From Cladocopium goreaui (taxonomy: Eukaryota > Sar > Dinophyceae > Suessiales > Symbiodiniaceae): a DNA stretch of 64,000 nt. Below, one piece after another: positions 1-10,589 of this stretch (positions within the stretch are counted from its first letter, which is position 1; each line of letters starts with the position of its first letter). The notes under the pieces are model-generated. The model searched no databases, was not told the DNA's origin, and was given only the letters and a program-made list of their open reading frames with translations. The stretch spans positions 110,552 to 174,551 of the forward strand of contig CAMXCT020001140.1 in NCBI GenBank assembly GCA_947184155.2. Direction: 5' to 3'. Made by a program: the position numbers and the translations under genes.

Positions 1-60
1 CTTAATCTCGGCCATCTGAGTGTCGACCCAGGTTCCTGGTCAAGAGTGCTTGGCCTTTAC

Positions 61-160
61 CTTTAGCCTCTTGGATCTCGACTGGGACGACTTGGGTTTT
101 CGCCATCACCAGCTCAAAGCGATAGGACTTGGACCGGCACGACTGGCACCACGCGGACTT
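61..160 (-). CDS. Candidate exon, unknown protein
   Basis: The minus strand is open for about 33 codons, including KSAWCQSCRSKSYRFELVM with a CxxC pair, and ends at a donor-like AAAG|GTAAAG (exon end at 61). The 5' side has a T-rich run ending in AAAAAG near 160. The plus strand is also open here (20-271), so orientation is uncertain. No family recognised. Confidence 0.25.
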
Positions 161-267
161 TTTCGAAAAAACTCTAAAAAAAATGCCTGGAGCATCAGTG
201 GTATCTATATTATCTATCACTTGGGAAACATAGGTTCATCACATTTCATCACCACTGGAGCTCTAAT

Positions 268-670
268 ATGAATTTATTGATGAATAGAAAATCACGACTG
301 GATCAATCACACACTGAGGAGCATACTGGGGCAAACGGCGACCTCACGACTTATTTCGGTGCCGGGGTGAAATCGACGGGGAGCAAAGCATATTTTTTTG
401 GATCAGTTTGTGGTAGGTTCTTTGATGAGTTTAAATTCAGTATTTTTTTTAAGGACAGTATATTAATCTCACAGCCCTTCCAAAGAAAGTGGGTTGTATC
501 ATTTTTACGGACTGAAAGCAGAGTGACTCCTGACAACGTTGTAACAAAAAGAGTGGGAATGTCTGCGCACACCACCCGTCCACCCACCAATGGCGCCACA
601 CCGTTCTTGTGTTGTGGGCCAGTGCAAACCGTGTTTGTTACAAACATCCGAATTGGCGCGTTTCCACTTG
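268..670. other. No convincing gene
   Basis: Overlapping frames on both strands are open, but none has a clear advantage or a splice context. The plus strand then becomes the GT-rich tract that follows. Confidence 0.3.
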
Positions 671-680
671 CACTTTGTCA

Positions 681-897
681 CTGTTGTGGTTGTTGCTGTT
701 GTTGTTGATGATGGTGATGGTGATGCTGGTGGTGGTGGTTCGTTGTTGTTTGTTGGTTGTTGTTTGTTGTTGTTTGTTGTTTGTTGTTGTGGTTGTTGTT
801 TTTGTGGTTGTGGTGGTAGTGGTGTTTTGTTGTTTGTTGTTTGTGGTTTGTGGTTGTTTGTTGTCGTTTGTTTTTTTATTGTTGTGGTTGTGGAAAA
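681..897 (+). repeat. GT-rich (TGTTGT / TGGTGG) simple-sequence tract
   Basis: About 215 bp in which the plus strand is almost only G and T, built from TGTTGT, TGGTGA and TTTGTTG words. All frames are open because stop codons are rare in such sequence. The long ORFs crossing it (poly-V/C/L one way, poly-T/N/Q the other) are artefacts. Confidence 0.9.
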
Positions 898-953
898 TGT
901 TGTGCATATCGGCATATCCGTGAGACAAGAGCTTGTCACATCTCGTCTTGCAG

Positions 954-1917
954 GCGATCCTTTCAGATGTTGCAACGATGAGCAGGCTGCATGCGTTCAT
1001 GCGTTGGGCGCCGACGGGCCAACTGATGAATGTGGTTGGGTGTAACCCCCAAGAACTTTACTGAAAACAGTCCATGCCACCAAAAATGAGTGAGTGAAAC
1101 CGTTCATGCAAGCCCCAAACATATATATTTGGTACAACATGACGTTTCCATACGCTTACATTTCAATTCATTTTGGACAACACTTCTTAGAATAACTTGT
1201 TGAGGGGTCCACGGTATCAAAAGATAAATTGCTAATACTCCACCATTGGATTATTTTGCCTGAATTTTTAACGTATCCCTGGTTGGAGAAGCATTTATCA
1301 TCATTTATCAAGGTGCCATAGGAATATATGAATTTTATCATCTATATATTACTATAATTTATCATCTATAATATCACTATATATTATCCACTATCATTTA
1401 TCATCCTAATCTGATTACTGCCAGCCACTCAATTTAGGATGGTTCCCCCCTCTTGGTTCAGATGCTTGGGACTCCAAAAAGATGGATCAAAAAGGCATAT
1501 ACCAGGGCCCAGGTGCTCGAAGTGTCTGATCGAATTTTGATGCGGAATGCATCGGACCAAAAACACCAACAAAACAAATTAAAGTACGATGAAATGAACA
1601 AATTAATATAGACGTTGACAATATAAATAATATAAATATAAAGCAACAACGATAAATAATATGACCCCCCCAGCTGCGACTTAGATGCGCCCAGGGGCGG
1701 GACTATATATTATATATGCAGGTACAAGAGTGTGCGTCCAGACTCCCTTCCGGCTGAATCCCATAGCTTCGTTGGCATGGCTAGGGAAACAACTACCATC
1801 TGCAGCAATAAGAGGTTTTACAGTACATCTATTCAGATGGTCCACAAATGTCCACACACACACAGAATACATTGTTCCTGCTCACCCGCCCCACCATTCC
1901 GGCATGGCCTGCAATGA
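954..1917 (+). CDS. Candidate spliced gene fragment (three exons)
   Basis: Candidate exons: 954-1064 after CGTCTTGCAG (begins AILSDVATMSRLHAF), 1462-1583 after CCTCTTGGTTCAG (begins MLGTPKRWIKKAY) and 1722-1917 after TATATGCAG (YKSVRPDSLPAESHSF..., stop at 1915-1917). Exon 2 ends in phase 2 at AA|GTACGA and exon 3 begins with the single G that completes the codon. Exon 1 could join in phase 0 at AAT|GTGGTT. No family recognised; chance open frames remain possible. Confidence 0.35.
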
Positions 1918-1979
1918 AAAAAGTACACTGCAACTTTTCCCGTCGTATGGTAAAAACTGTAGTGTGTTGATCCCCAAAT

Positions 1980-2800
1980 TGTGCAAACCACAAACAAACT
2001 TACGCAAAAAACCTTCAAAGTATGCACATAATCCGCAAAAGTACGCGAACACCGACAAAAGTAAGCAATTTGCAATTTCCGTACTTTTTGTTTTGGACAT
2101 GGACATAATTCAATACAAAAAGGTGTTGGTGGGCTTACCAAGCAAAGCTTTCAATGCACAATACGCGCAACACAGGGGGCAAACAAAAGGCTCGTATACT
2201 CTCGACTTGGTGATAAAGATATGATCAGATGTGACTCGAATTACATACATGTCACAATGTATCCATCATTGCTACCTGTGTGACGCTATGATATGACGTT
2301 TTTAGCCCAAGTTCAGTGGTAGAATGACATGGTGTGGAAAAGCTTGTTCAATTTTGTTTTGGAACGTTCAGTTTTGGCGGGGAACATTCAATACGGCCCA
2401 AACATACAACAGTCCGAACGGGCAAACATTATTGAACTTTTGAAGGTCCTGGCATATAACGACTTTTGTTACATTGGCACCGTGTATATTACATGTATAT
2501 ATATATATCTCTTAGAAACCAAACACATCCTTTGCAACGGACCTAATTATTACGTGCTTTGGAGTCATTCAGGTTTCAGTGAATTGTTTGAGATGAGTCT
2601 TGGCATTTTTGCAATAGGAACTTGACATCAGAGCAGAACATATCAAAAAACACTTGCGCAGCTGATACATCAATGATGAATGTGGGTAAACAAAATGAAC
2701 CACCCAATTGGGAATGGTTTATACTACCTATAATAATGATTTTTTTTGGGATGGTTTATTATTGTTTTACCCGCATTAAAGAACTTGTGTTTAATTTTTA
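1980..2800. other. Intergenic or intronic, mostly featureless
   Basis: Contains short CGCAAAA/TACGC words near 1995-2065 and AT-rich sequence with no strong exon. The open frames here lack splice context and I give them little weight. Confidence 0.4.
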
Positions 2801-2801
2801 G

Positions 2802-4230
2802 GCGCCAAACTTGAGACCTTGTGCAATGGCACTATCAAACTTGATCCCCCCAGATGGGTCAGAATTCTTTGAACCTCAGGGGCATGTGCCAGCTTGCTGC
2901 GATTTAGTCAGTGGCGGTGTTGAACAGTACCTTGGCCGCAGCTTTGATTACTTCCCAGTTCCTAGGATTTGGGGTATTTGTGTTGCCAGGTTGCGGAGCA
3001 GAGTTAAATCATGAATACTATTTAATACATTTTAATACTACATATTGGTATATTGTTTGTCTGTTTTCTCGGGTGTTTAACATGTCATGTTTCTTAGATT
3101 TTTCTGCCCTTTGCCCTCGGGTATTTCTTCTTTTTTGCTAATTTGTCAGTATCACACTGCAGTTTGATGAGAACAAATAGAACATTACTTTCTTCAAGTG
3201 ATACCCACCAACTGAGATTCTATCTGACATATTTTCTGACATGATATCTGCCATTCTATTTGACATGTATTTTGATATTGCATTTGGCATTCTTTCTGGC
3301 ATATATTCTGATATTCCATTTGGCATTCTGTTTGGCATTTTATCTAACATATTTTCTGACATTATTTGGCATTCTTTCTGGCATTCTATCTGACATTCTC
3401 GATGGCATGTGTTCTGGTCCATGCGTGCCCAGCTGCATCCGGAGCTTGGTCCATGCGTGCCCGAACTAGAGTTCGCCATGAGCTTCTGGCCCTTGCTGAG
3501 AGCTCTGGGTCCATTGGTACCAGTGACGAGCTGGCAGAGTACACCTTTGTGAAAATCTGCCCTTACCCGGGAGGCGGGGAAAACACATTGCGTCAAAACA
3601 TAGGTCCAAATGGAGTGTCATTGGTCGGAATTTATCAGAAATGTGTCGGAATTGAGGGGTGTGGAGGGTTTGATGTGGTCATCTAAATGCCATTGCTTTG
3701 TTTTCAGTGCATCGCGCACATATTCTCAACCCATCCCGCAAAATCTGTGCGAAACTTGGGCCCCTTAGCTAAGGGCATAATTTTCAGACAAAATAAAAAG
3801 CGGCCCCAGCATTTCTCTTGGGGGACAATATCCTTGGAAGATCATCTCACACGAGGCGTAGTACCGAGGTCAGACATCAGCCCAGAGGTCGCTGAATTTC
3901 ATCATGCGCGTTGTGCGCACATGGTTTTTGACAGTTTTCTGACCTGCAGCAGGTATCTCAAAAACGTTCTTACCCTCTGGTAATTTAACATAGCTATTGA
4001 AAAATTGTCATTTATATACTTAATTTACCTATTAAGAAGGGTGAATTTCCATAGTTATGCTAGTTTACCAGAGGGGTAAATATTGTTAGATGTTTGATCC
4101 GTACATGATCCGTAGAACTGTGATATTTCTCATGCATCGTGACCTGGATTTCTTCCCACAATCCAGCCACAGAAAGCCATTGCGAAAGCCCGGTTCCCTC
4201 AAATGGATGCACAATGTACTAAATGACTAA
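2802..4230 (+). CDS. Candidate spliced gene fragment
   Basis: Candidate exons: 2802-2989 (acceptor TTTAATTTTTAG, begins APNLRPCAMALSNLIPP, donor CCAG|GTTGCG, 62 codons plus 2 nt); about 3467-3601 (ELLALAESSGSIGTSDELAE; a second frame is also open); 3708-3952 (acceptor TGCTTTGTTTTCAG, begins CIAHIFSTHPAKSV, donor GCAG|GTATCT, 81 codons plus 2 nt); and 4116-4230 (acceptor CCGTAG, in phase, TVIFLMHRDLDFFPQ..., stop at 4228-4230). Family A MITE 3971-4078 lies inside the last intron, 18 nt after the donor. Another acceptor at 4239 follows a TACTAAATGACTAAAT branch-like stretch. Function unknown. Confidence 0.4.
3222..3412 (-). repeat. 12-bp minisatellite (ATATGCCAGAAG type), minus orientation
   Basis: About 190 bp of degenerate 12-mers read on the plus strand as TCTGGCATATTT / TCTGACATATTT. 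This is the reverse complement of the unit at 10590-11110. Translation gives the periodic M-P-x-R/M-S-E-N pattern, which I read as a by-product of the period. Confidence 0.85.
3971..4078. mobile_element. MITE family A copy 1
   Basis: Starts TACCCTCTGGTAATTTAACA and ends TTTACCAGAGGGGTA, with TA at both edges. Sits 18 nt downstream of the donor at 3953. Confidence 0.85.
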
Positions 4231-4299
4231 ATGTTGCAGGATGGGCATAGCTAAGTTGCCTGATAAGTGGCTGAATTCTATGGTATTTGGTAGATATTC

Positions 4300-4356
4300 C
4301 CATAGTTCATGGGGGTTATAATGGTTTATAAGCCAACTTATAACTGAGGGGCCCAG
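4300..4356. repeat. Family D element, degenerate
   Basis: GGGGGTTATAATGG...TATAACTGAGGGGCCC. Shares the GGGG(C)CCC plus TTATAA end pattern with the copies near 12550, 31408 and 44319. Confidence 0.4.
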
Positions 4357-5026
4357 CCTGATAGGGCACAGACCTTTTGTTGTGGTCGGGGCCTAATAAG
4401 CAAGGTTTACTGATGTTTACTGTGTTCTTGTCACCAGATTGTAACATTCGATCCTTGTCTGAATGTGGTCTTCTGAGGCGTACAGCCGAGCTGGGCAGCT
4501 CAGTTTCGCGAAGTCATTGGTGCCGTAGCCGTTTTTTGGGTTTTTGTTCAGGCTGGGAGAAGAAGGGGTTGCAGTTAGTGCATGGTAGTGCATGGTAGTG
4601 AATGGTATTCGGCCATTGCAAGGCTGGGAAAAACATTGAGCCATGGTCAAAACCTGGTGTTTTTTTCCAATCAAAGGGATTTCAAAGGGAATATTGAAAA
4701 TATAGAGGTTAAAAAAAACAAAAAAGCGGAGTAGCCTAATATTCTCAGAACAATATGTTTTTCGGGATCTCCCAGGACGTTCTGCGATTCTTGGGGGAGC
4801 ATTGGAAAAGTCGATTGGACGGGTCAACGGCCGGGGGCCCTTGGAGCCATTGGTGGAGCCATTGGAGATTTGCCACAGACGGGAATTTCCAAGTTCGATG
4901 GTTTTTTTCCGAGCTCCATTTACAAGGGTCATTAAATGTCCCCATTGAACATCACCCAACCATTAGGTATATGGTCTATAATGGCTACTATAAGGTGATG
5001 TCCAATATTCCCAAAATGGGACCTTG

Positions 5027-5144
5027 TACCCTCTGGTAATGACTAACATAGCGAACTGGAAAGATCCACCATGCTATTAATGGGAAAATCCACTATTTCG
5101 ACTGGGCCATTTTCAATAGCTATGTAAACGTTTACCAGAGGGTA
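5027..5144. mobile_element. MITE family A copy 2
   Basis: TACCCTCTGGTAATGACTAAC...TTTACCAGAGGGTA. The interior has GATCCACCATGCTATTAATG and ACTGGGCCATTTTCAATAG. The two end arms differ, so it looks mosaic. Confidence 0.85.
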
Positions 5145-5210
5145 CAAGGGAGTTTTTTTGCCACGTTTGACCAGAGGGTCGTTACTGTCTTACATGTATT
5201 ACAACTCCAG

Positions 5211-5548
5211 TCATGATTGCAATTTGGGCTGATGGATCTCGACAACAGGTGCCATATTGGAGCGTGGCCTTGCCTCTTCACCGCCAAAGCGCCCAGTTGA
5301 GTTGATATCATATCGTATTCTTGTGCAAAGTGCTTGAAACTGCTTCAAACATCTTCAAACTGCCATGCATAGCGGCATAGCGACATGTTTGGACTTCTTG
5401 AATTCAGATTACTTTGAGTTTGTGGTGGCACCTTGATAAAAGATGTAGGAGTTCACATGCAGCAGCTAAACGACATATATCTTGTGCTGATTCTTTAGAA
5501 ATAGTCCCATATGGATGTGACTGTGCATATACATACAATGAAATACAA
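5211..5548 (+). CDS. Candidate two-exon gene fragment before the satellite
   Basis: Exon 5211-5248 follows ATTACAACTCCAG (two bases, then MIAIWADGSRQQ) and ends at CAG|GTGCCA in phase 0. Exon 5408-5548 follows CTTGAATTCAG in phase 0 (begins ITLSLWWHLDKRCRSS) and can end at CAA|GTACAC, where the CATACA satellite begins. The first exon is also open through the donor to a stop at 5303. If the splicing is right, the 1.8 kb satellite lies in or just after this gene. Function unknown. Confidence 0.35.
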
Positions 5549-5555
5549 GTACACG

Positions 5556-7126
5556 TTTTAGATATACACAGACATACATACACATACACATTTATTCACG
5601 TACACATTTAAACGCATTTATGCACATACACATACACATACATACACATTCATATACATACATACGCACACATACATCCATACATACATTTACATACATA
5701 TACATACACATACATACACATACACATACGTACGCCTTCATACACATTTATGCACATACATCGACATATATCGACATACATCGATACATATACATACATA
5801 TACATACATACACATACATACACCTACATACACATACATACACATACACATTTATTCACATACACATTTAAACACATTTATGCACATACACATTTAAACA
5901 CATTTATGCACATACACATACATGCACATACACAAACATACACATTCATATACATACACACACATACATCCATACATACATCAATACATACATCAATACA
6001 TACATATACATACACATACATACACATACACTTACGTACGCCGTCATACACATTTATGCACATACATCGATACATACACATACATACACACATACACATA
6101 CATACACATACATACACATACATACACCTACATACACATACATACACATACACATTTATTCACATACACATTTAAACACATGTATTCACATACACATACA
6201 TGCACATACACATACATACACATGCATACACATTCATGTACATACATACACACATATACATCCATACATACATATACATACATATACATACACATACATA
6301 CACATACACATACGTACGCCTTCACACACATTTATGCACATACATCGACATATATCGACATACATCGATTCATACATCCATACATACATCGATGCAAACA
6401 TCGACACATACATCGATTCATACATCGATACATACATCGATACATACACATACATACACATTCATACACATACATACACACACATACACGTACATACACA
6501 TACATACACATACATACATACACATAAATACACATACTGTACATACAAACACATGCACACACATACACTTACATACACATACGTACACATATACACATAC
6601 ACCGATACATACACATATATAGGCATACACATACACACACACATACACATTTATACACGTATATACACATACATACACATACATCGATACATACATCGAT
6701 ACATACATCGATGCATGCATCGACACATACATTGATACATTTATCGATACATACATCGATACATACATCGATACATACATCGATACATACATCGATACAT
6801 ACATCGATACATGCATCGATACATACATCGATACATACATCGATACATACATCGATACATACGTCGATACGTACGTATACATACATATAGATGCATATAC
6901 ATACATATACATACATATTATACATACATATACATACATATACATACATATAGATACATTTATAATACATATACATACATATAGATACATATACATACGT
7001 ATACATACATGTGTATATATATATATACATATATACACATATACATGCATACACATACATACATACATACATAACGTAACGTAACGTAACGTAACGTAAC
7101 GTTACGTTACGTTACGTTACGTTACG

Positions 7127-7165
<39 letters not shown>

Positions 7166-7370
7166 CATACATACATACATACATACATACATACATACAT
7201 ACATACATACATACATACATACATACACACATACATCCATACATCCATACATCCATACATATGTACATGTACATATACATATTCATATACATACATACAC
7301 ATACACATACATGTACATATACATATTTACATATGCATATACATAGACATACATATGTACATATATATAT
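5556..7370 (+). repeat. CATACA / CATCGATA satellite array
   Basis: About 1.8 kb of imperfect CATACA, TACATA and ACATACAC units on the plus strand. There are embedded TACATCGA blocks (about 6355-6445 and a regular CATACATCGATA run at 6680-6870) and a CATA tetranucleotide run at 7131-7240. The plus strand is strongly A/C/T-biased with little G. Large overlapping ORFs here (Y-T-Y-I-H-T or M-Y-V-C repeats) are satellite translations, not genes. Confidence 0.95.
7072..7130. repeat. Perfect (GTAAC)n/(GTTAC)n inverted repeat
   Basis: 29 bp of TAACG units (7072-7100) are followed at once by 30 bp of GTTAC units (7101-7130). The centre AAC|GTT has no spacer, so about 58 bp form one perfect palindrome, flanked on both sides by same-strand CATA repeats. 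Confidence 0.95.
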
Positions 7371-7394
7371 ATATGCTAATATATTATATCACAG

Positions 7395-8158
7395 TGATGT
7401 TTAAGTATATGTATAACGTGTCACTGCATGAGTACTTCCAAGACCACCACCTGGATGGCCGTCGCATTGAAGCTGTGATCAATGATTAATAAACACATGT
7501 GATGTGCAGTGCCAGACAAAATACAGATTTGTATGGATCATTGTTAATGCTAATTGATGATCTAAGGTCAACATTTAGTTCAACAAACATGATTTATGAC
7601 TATGTATCAAATCATCCTGCTTTTAACCCTCACCCATAGTACTCTCTGGTAATTTAACATAGCTATTGAAAATGACCATAGAAATAGTGGATTTTCCCAT
7701 TGAAAAATGTCATTTTCAATAGCTATGTTAGTCATTACCAGAGGGTAGCCATCGTAGCCCTGGAAAGTACGAAACGCTGTGAGGTGGTACCTGGTGGCTA
7801 CACTGGGGAAATGATCGACGAGTTGATGTACTTTGCGCAGCCAGATTCTGGGACTGCGAGCAGTGCTGAAAACTGAAGTGGCCCCTTTGTTACCCTCTGG
7901 TTATGTCAAAATAGCTATTGAAAATGACCATAGAAATAGTGGATTTTCCCATTAATAGCATGGTGATTTTCCAGTTCGCTATTTTGACATAACCAGGCCG
8001 GGTAGATCCTTTGAGTTCCTTGAAATAGCCATTGAAATAGGCCATCAGCTGCTGACAGCGTACTTGGGGTGCTGATTGAGCTCCTGTTTGCCATGCGTAA
8101 CCCATCTTTTGGGTGCACAAAATTCCAAATCATCAATGGGAGATCTTCAGGATCCTAA
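7395..8158 (+). CDS. Candidate exons interleaved with two A MITEs
   Basis: Open segments: 7395-7490 (acceptor ATTATATCACAG, SLHEYFQDHHLDGRRIEA, stop or donor GCT|GTGATC at 7475); 7510-7639 (acceptor GTGATGTGCAG, ARQNTDLYGSLLMLIDDL); 7742-7876 (starts at the CCAG of the MITE end, VAIVALESTKRCEVVPGG, stop at 7874); 8041-8158 (acceptor GAAATAG, ADSVLGVLIELLFAM, stop at 8156). The third lies exactly between MITEs 7640-7747 and 7891-8004. The segments do not join in one consistent phase, so this may be a decayed gene or alternative exons. Function unknown. Confidence 0.35.
7640..7747. mobile_element. MITE family A copy 3
   Basis: TACTCTCTGGTAATTTAACATAG...AGCTATGTTAGTCATTACCAGAGGGTA. One base of the left end has changed. 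Confidence 0.85.
7891..8004. mobile_element. MITE family A copy 4
   Basis: TACCCTCTGGTTATGTCAAAATAGC...GCTATTTTGACATAACCAGGCCGGGTA. Well-matched inner arms (TTATGTCAAAATAGC) with a decayed right tip. Confidence 0.85.
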
Positions 8159-8399
8159 AATGGAGGTACGTTAGTACCATATTTTAGGCCATATTTCCTG
8201 GGGATATTCCCTGAAATTTAGCCCTGAAAAATAGGCCTTATATATGGTAGGTACCTCCAATCAATTGGTTCCTGAAATGACCAGTGAAACCATGGAATGT
8301 CACGGAGATCGAACCTGGAAAAACCTCCGGAAAAACCCGGAAAAAGCCAACCTGAGCTGGGCCTCCATGTAGTATACTTAACAATATACGAAATACAAT

Positions 8400-8690
8400 G
8401 AAACACACACACACATATATATAATATTAAATTTATTAAATAATAATTATATGATATACATATAAACACATATATATATATGTATACACTATACAATACA
8501 ATGATATCATTATAATACAGAATACATCTTATTACTTGTGTCCATATTCATTCAGTCCAATTACATGATATTACATGTTGGGACTTGTGTCAGCACAATG
8601 TCACTCTCTCTCTCTCCATATATATATATTGACTACATAATTAATAATTATTCCTTATATATATACATACATCATATAGAGTACTATGCG
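8400..8690. other. AT-rich intergenic or intron
   Basis: CA and TA microsatellite sequence (ACACACACACATATATATAATATT...), with CTCTCTCTCTCT at 8600-8612. No gene seen. Confidence 0.6.
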
Positions 8691-8762
8691 ACACAAAAGG
8701 AACAGACGCGTCCAGTACTAGCAAACATGCCGCAACATGCCAATACATATTTAATATTTCAG

Positions 8763-9180
8763 TTGCTTTGGCAACACGCACATGTCAGACAGCACTGACC
8801 AACTGCTGGAGATCCTTAAGATCATTGTTTAATTGACATGTTGGAGGAAAATGTAAGCGTTAGGCTATGTTACTGTAACAGTTCGACAACAGTCTTGCCC
8901 AAAAATGCGGTTCAGAAACAAGTTTTCACATCAATCAGGTGAATCCCATAATTTTTTTGGCCTTTCCAGTGAAAACCTTTGGTTTTCTGTACCCCTTGAA
9001 TTTTTTCGAAAAATCCGGGAAAAAAACCAGATTCCCTCTGCCACAGAATTGCTGACTTTGGTCCCACAGAATTAGTGCATCACCCAGGATGTGTCCAGCT
9101 ACGTGGCTGTAGTGGAGCCTCCATGTTTGCCCATTGCCATGTCGTGGATCATCATGGATCCATTGATTAGATCCATGTAA
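8763..9180 (+). CDS. Candidate three-exon gene 3' end
   Basis: Exons: 8763-8826 (acceptor TATTTAATATTTCAG; T, then CFGNTHMSDSTDQLLEILKII; donor ATT|GTTTAA), 8882-8938 (acceptor TTACTGTAACAG, FDNSLAQKCGSETSFHINQ, donor CAG|GTGAAT, exactly 19 codons) and 9088-9180 (acceptor CATCACCCAG, begins DVSSYVAVVEPPCLP, stop TAA at 9178). All joins are phase 0. The first intron would be only 55 nt. No family recognised. Confidence 0.45.
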
Positions 9181-9229
9181 ATCCCATGTAAATCCAATAA
9201 ACCATCTCCGACAAAAACCATGTTTATGG

Positions 9230-9475
9230 GTTGTATAGACCATTCCCAAATGGTAGGTTTATGATTGGGTTTACCACATTAGATACATATGAAAACATCC
9301 ACCTATCACCATCCATCACCGTATGGGGTTTGAATCGCCAGGTGGTTTCGCTGGCAGTATTTTTGCTACTGCTGGTGCTTGCCACGCCCTCAGACTTTCA
9401 GCACACAAATAGGGGATGGGGTCCTGATTCTATGCCTGCAGTCTCAGCTCCAGAAAGTGTGAATATATCATGAAG
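9230..9475 (+). CDS. Weak ORF with a hydrophobic stretch
   Basis: 80-codon frame with VVSLAVFLLLLVLATPSDF, like a membrane segment, followed by TNRGWGPDSMPAVSAPES. A second frame is also open across 9335-9460. No splice support; low weight. Confidence 0.2.
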
Positions 9476-9670
9476 GTATACTAAAGCACTTGCATAAAAA
9501 AGAGGCCAGGCTGCCCTCAAAAGGGCCATGGCTGGCTGCTTCGGATCCTAAAAGTGTGATTTCTCAGTATAGTAAGCAGAACTGATTACCTCCACCATTT
9601 TCCACCCTTTTCCACCTCTCAGCCATTTAGACTTTCGGACCTAAGAAGTCAGTGACTTCTTCCATCGCAG

Positions 9671-10183
9671 TTTGCCATATTTTGCCATCGGCCCCAAATC
9701 CCGTTTCATCCGAAGCTCGAAGAATTCCACCAATAGATCAGATGTATCTCAGGTCCATGTGAGACTTATGTCAAATCTACTTCAGAAGTACGGCCCAGTA
9801 TGGCACATATATTTGAATATGCACAGAAATATGAGCAATGTCCAACGGATAACCTGCCATGTGTTCATCCTTTCTTCTGGTATCTCTTACAGCCAGGGTT
9901 CTACATCCCCTCTCAGCAAGGTCCCCTGCCTGAGGAAGTATTGCAGGCTCGGCAGAGACCCTTTTTTTTTGGGGCTGCTGGAAGATTTCAGGTCCCTCTA
10001 GCTTGTCACATTCTCTCAAAATGGGAGATTGATTTCGAGGGCGGGCCCCGGGGCATGGGGAAAAAGATGAGAAAATCCGTTGATTTCCAAACCAGCCATA
10101 TATACTTCATTATACTTCCAGCTGAGATGTCGGAAGCTATGACAAAATTTTGTCACGCTGGGGAGTACTGGAAGTATAAGTAA
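9671..10183 (+). CDS. Candidate two-exon gene, unknown protein
   Basis: Exon 9671-9752 (acceptor TTCTTCCATCGCAG; TT, then CHILPSAPNPVSSEARR; ends CTC AG|GTCCAT, phase 2) joins exon 9799-10183, which begins with the single T after CGGCCCAG that completes AGT. The second exon is open for 127 codons (MAHIFEYAQKYEQCPTDNLP...) to TAA. A donor TTTCAG|GTCCCT at 9992 could cut it earlier. The putative intron is only 46 nt. The 64 codons up to 9991 are the most protein-like part. No family recognised. Confidence 0.45.
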
Positions 10184-10212
10184 AGTTTTTCCCCACCTGC
10201 CAGGTGAGGGTT

Positions 10213-10338
10213 GTTAGATTTTATGTCAGTTGCCTCCTCCTCCTCCTTCTCCTCCTCCTCCTTCTCCTCCTCCTCCTCTCCTCCTCCTCCTCGTCCTCCT
10301 CTTCGTCCTCGTCGTCCTCGTCGTCCTCGTCGTCCTTG
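10213..10338 (+). repeat. Polypyrimidine (CTCCTC / GTCCTC)n tract
   Basis: About 125 bp, nearly pure C/T on the plus strand, changing to TCGTCC units at the right. A homopurine/homopyrimidine mirror tract of this kind can form triplex DNA. Poly-S, poly-P and poly-L ORFs across it are artefacts. Confidence 0.95.
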
Positions 10339-10360
10339 CTCAACTGCGACCCGCGATCCA

Positions 10361-10582
10361 CAGTGTTCTCTGCCGGACCTCAACCACGACCATCCACGCC
10401 CAGTGTTCCCTGCCGGACCTCAACCACGACCATCCACGCCCAATGTTCCCTGCCGGACCTCAACCACGAGCATCCTCGCCCAGTGTTCCCTGCCGGACCT
10501 CAACCACGACCATCCACGCCCAGTGTTCCCTGCCGGACCTCAACCGCGAGTATCCACGCCAAGTGTTCCCTGCCGGACCTCA
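10361..10582 (+). repeat. 40-bp minisatellite, about 5.5 copies
   Basis: Unit begins CAGTGTTCCCTGCCGGACCT and continues CAACCACGACCATCCACGCC. Copies differ at a few positions. Because 40 is not a multiple of three, the same unit is read in all three frames in turn (R-T-S-T-T, A-G-P-Q-P, P-D-L-N-H), which explains three overlapping open frames. Confidence 0.95.
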
Positions 10583-10589
10583 TGTAGGA

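Noticed and set aside
590..1045. ORFs through the GT-rich tract (151 and 156 codons)
   Set aside because: Stop codons are rare in GT-only sequence; residues are poly-V/C/L or poly-T/N/Q.
4520..4552. Resemblance to the dinoflagellate spliced leader (CCGTAGCCGTTTTTTGGG)
   Set aside because: Only the first eight bases match the known leader start; the rest diverges. CGTAGCCATT at 45934 is equally partial.
7060..7240. Telomere array
   Set aside because: The units are GTAAC and CATA, not the TTTAGGG type expected for dinoflagellates.
5620..7308. Overlapping ORFs of up to 216 codons on both strands
   Set aside because: They are translations of the CATACA/CATCGATA array (period a multiple of three, few stops), not genes.
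5556..7370. CRISPR-like array
   Set aside because: Units are contiguous microsatellite repeats without unique spacers, in eukaryotic-type DNA.
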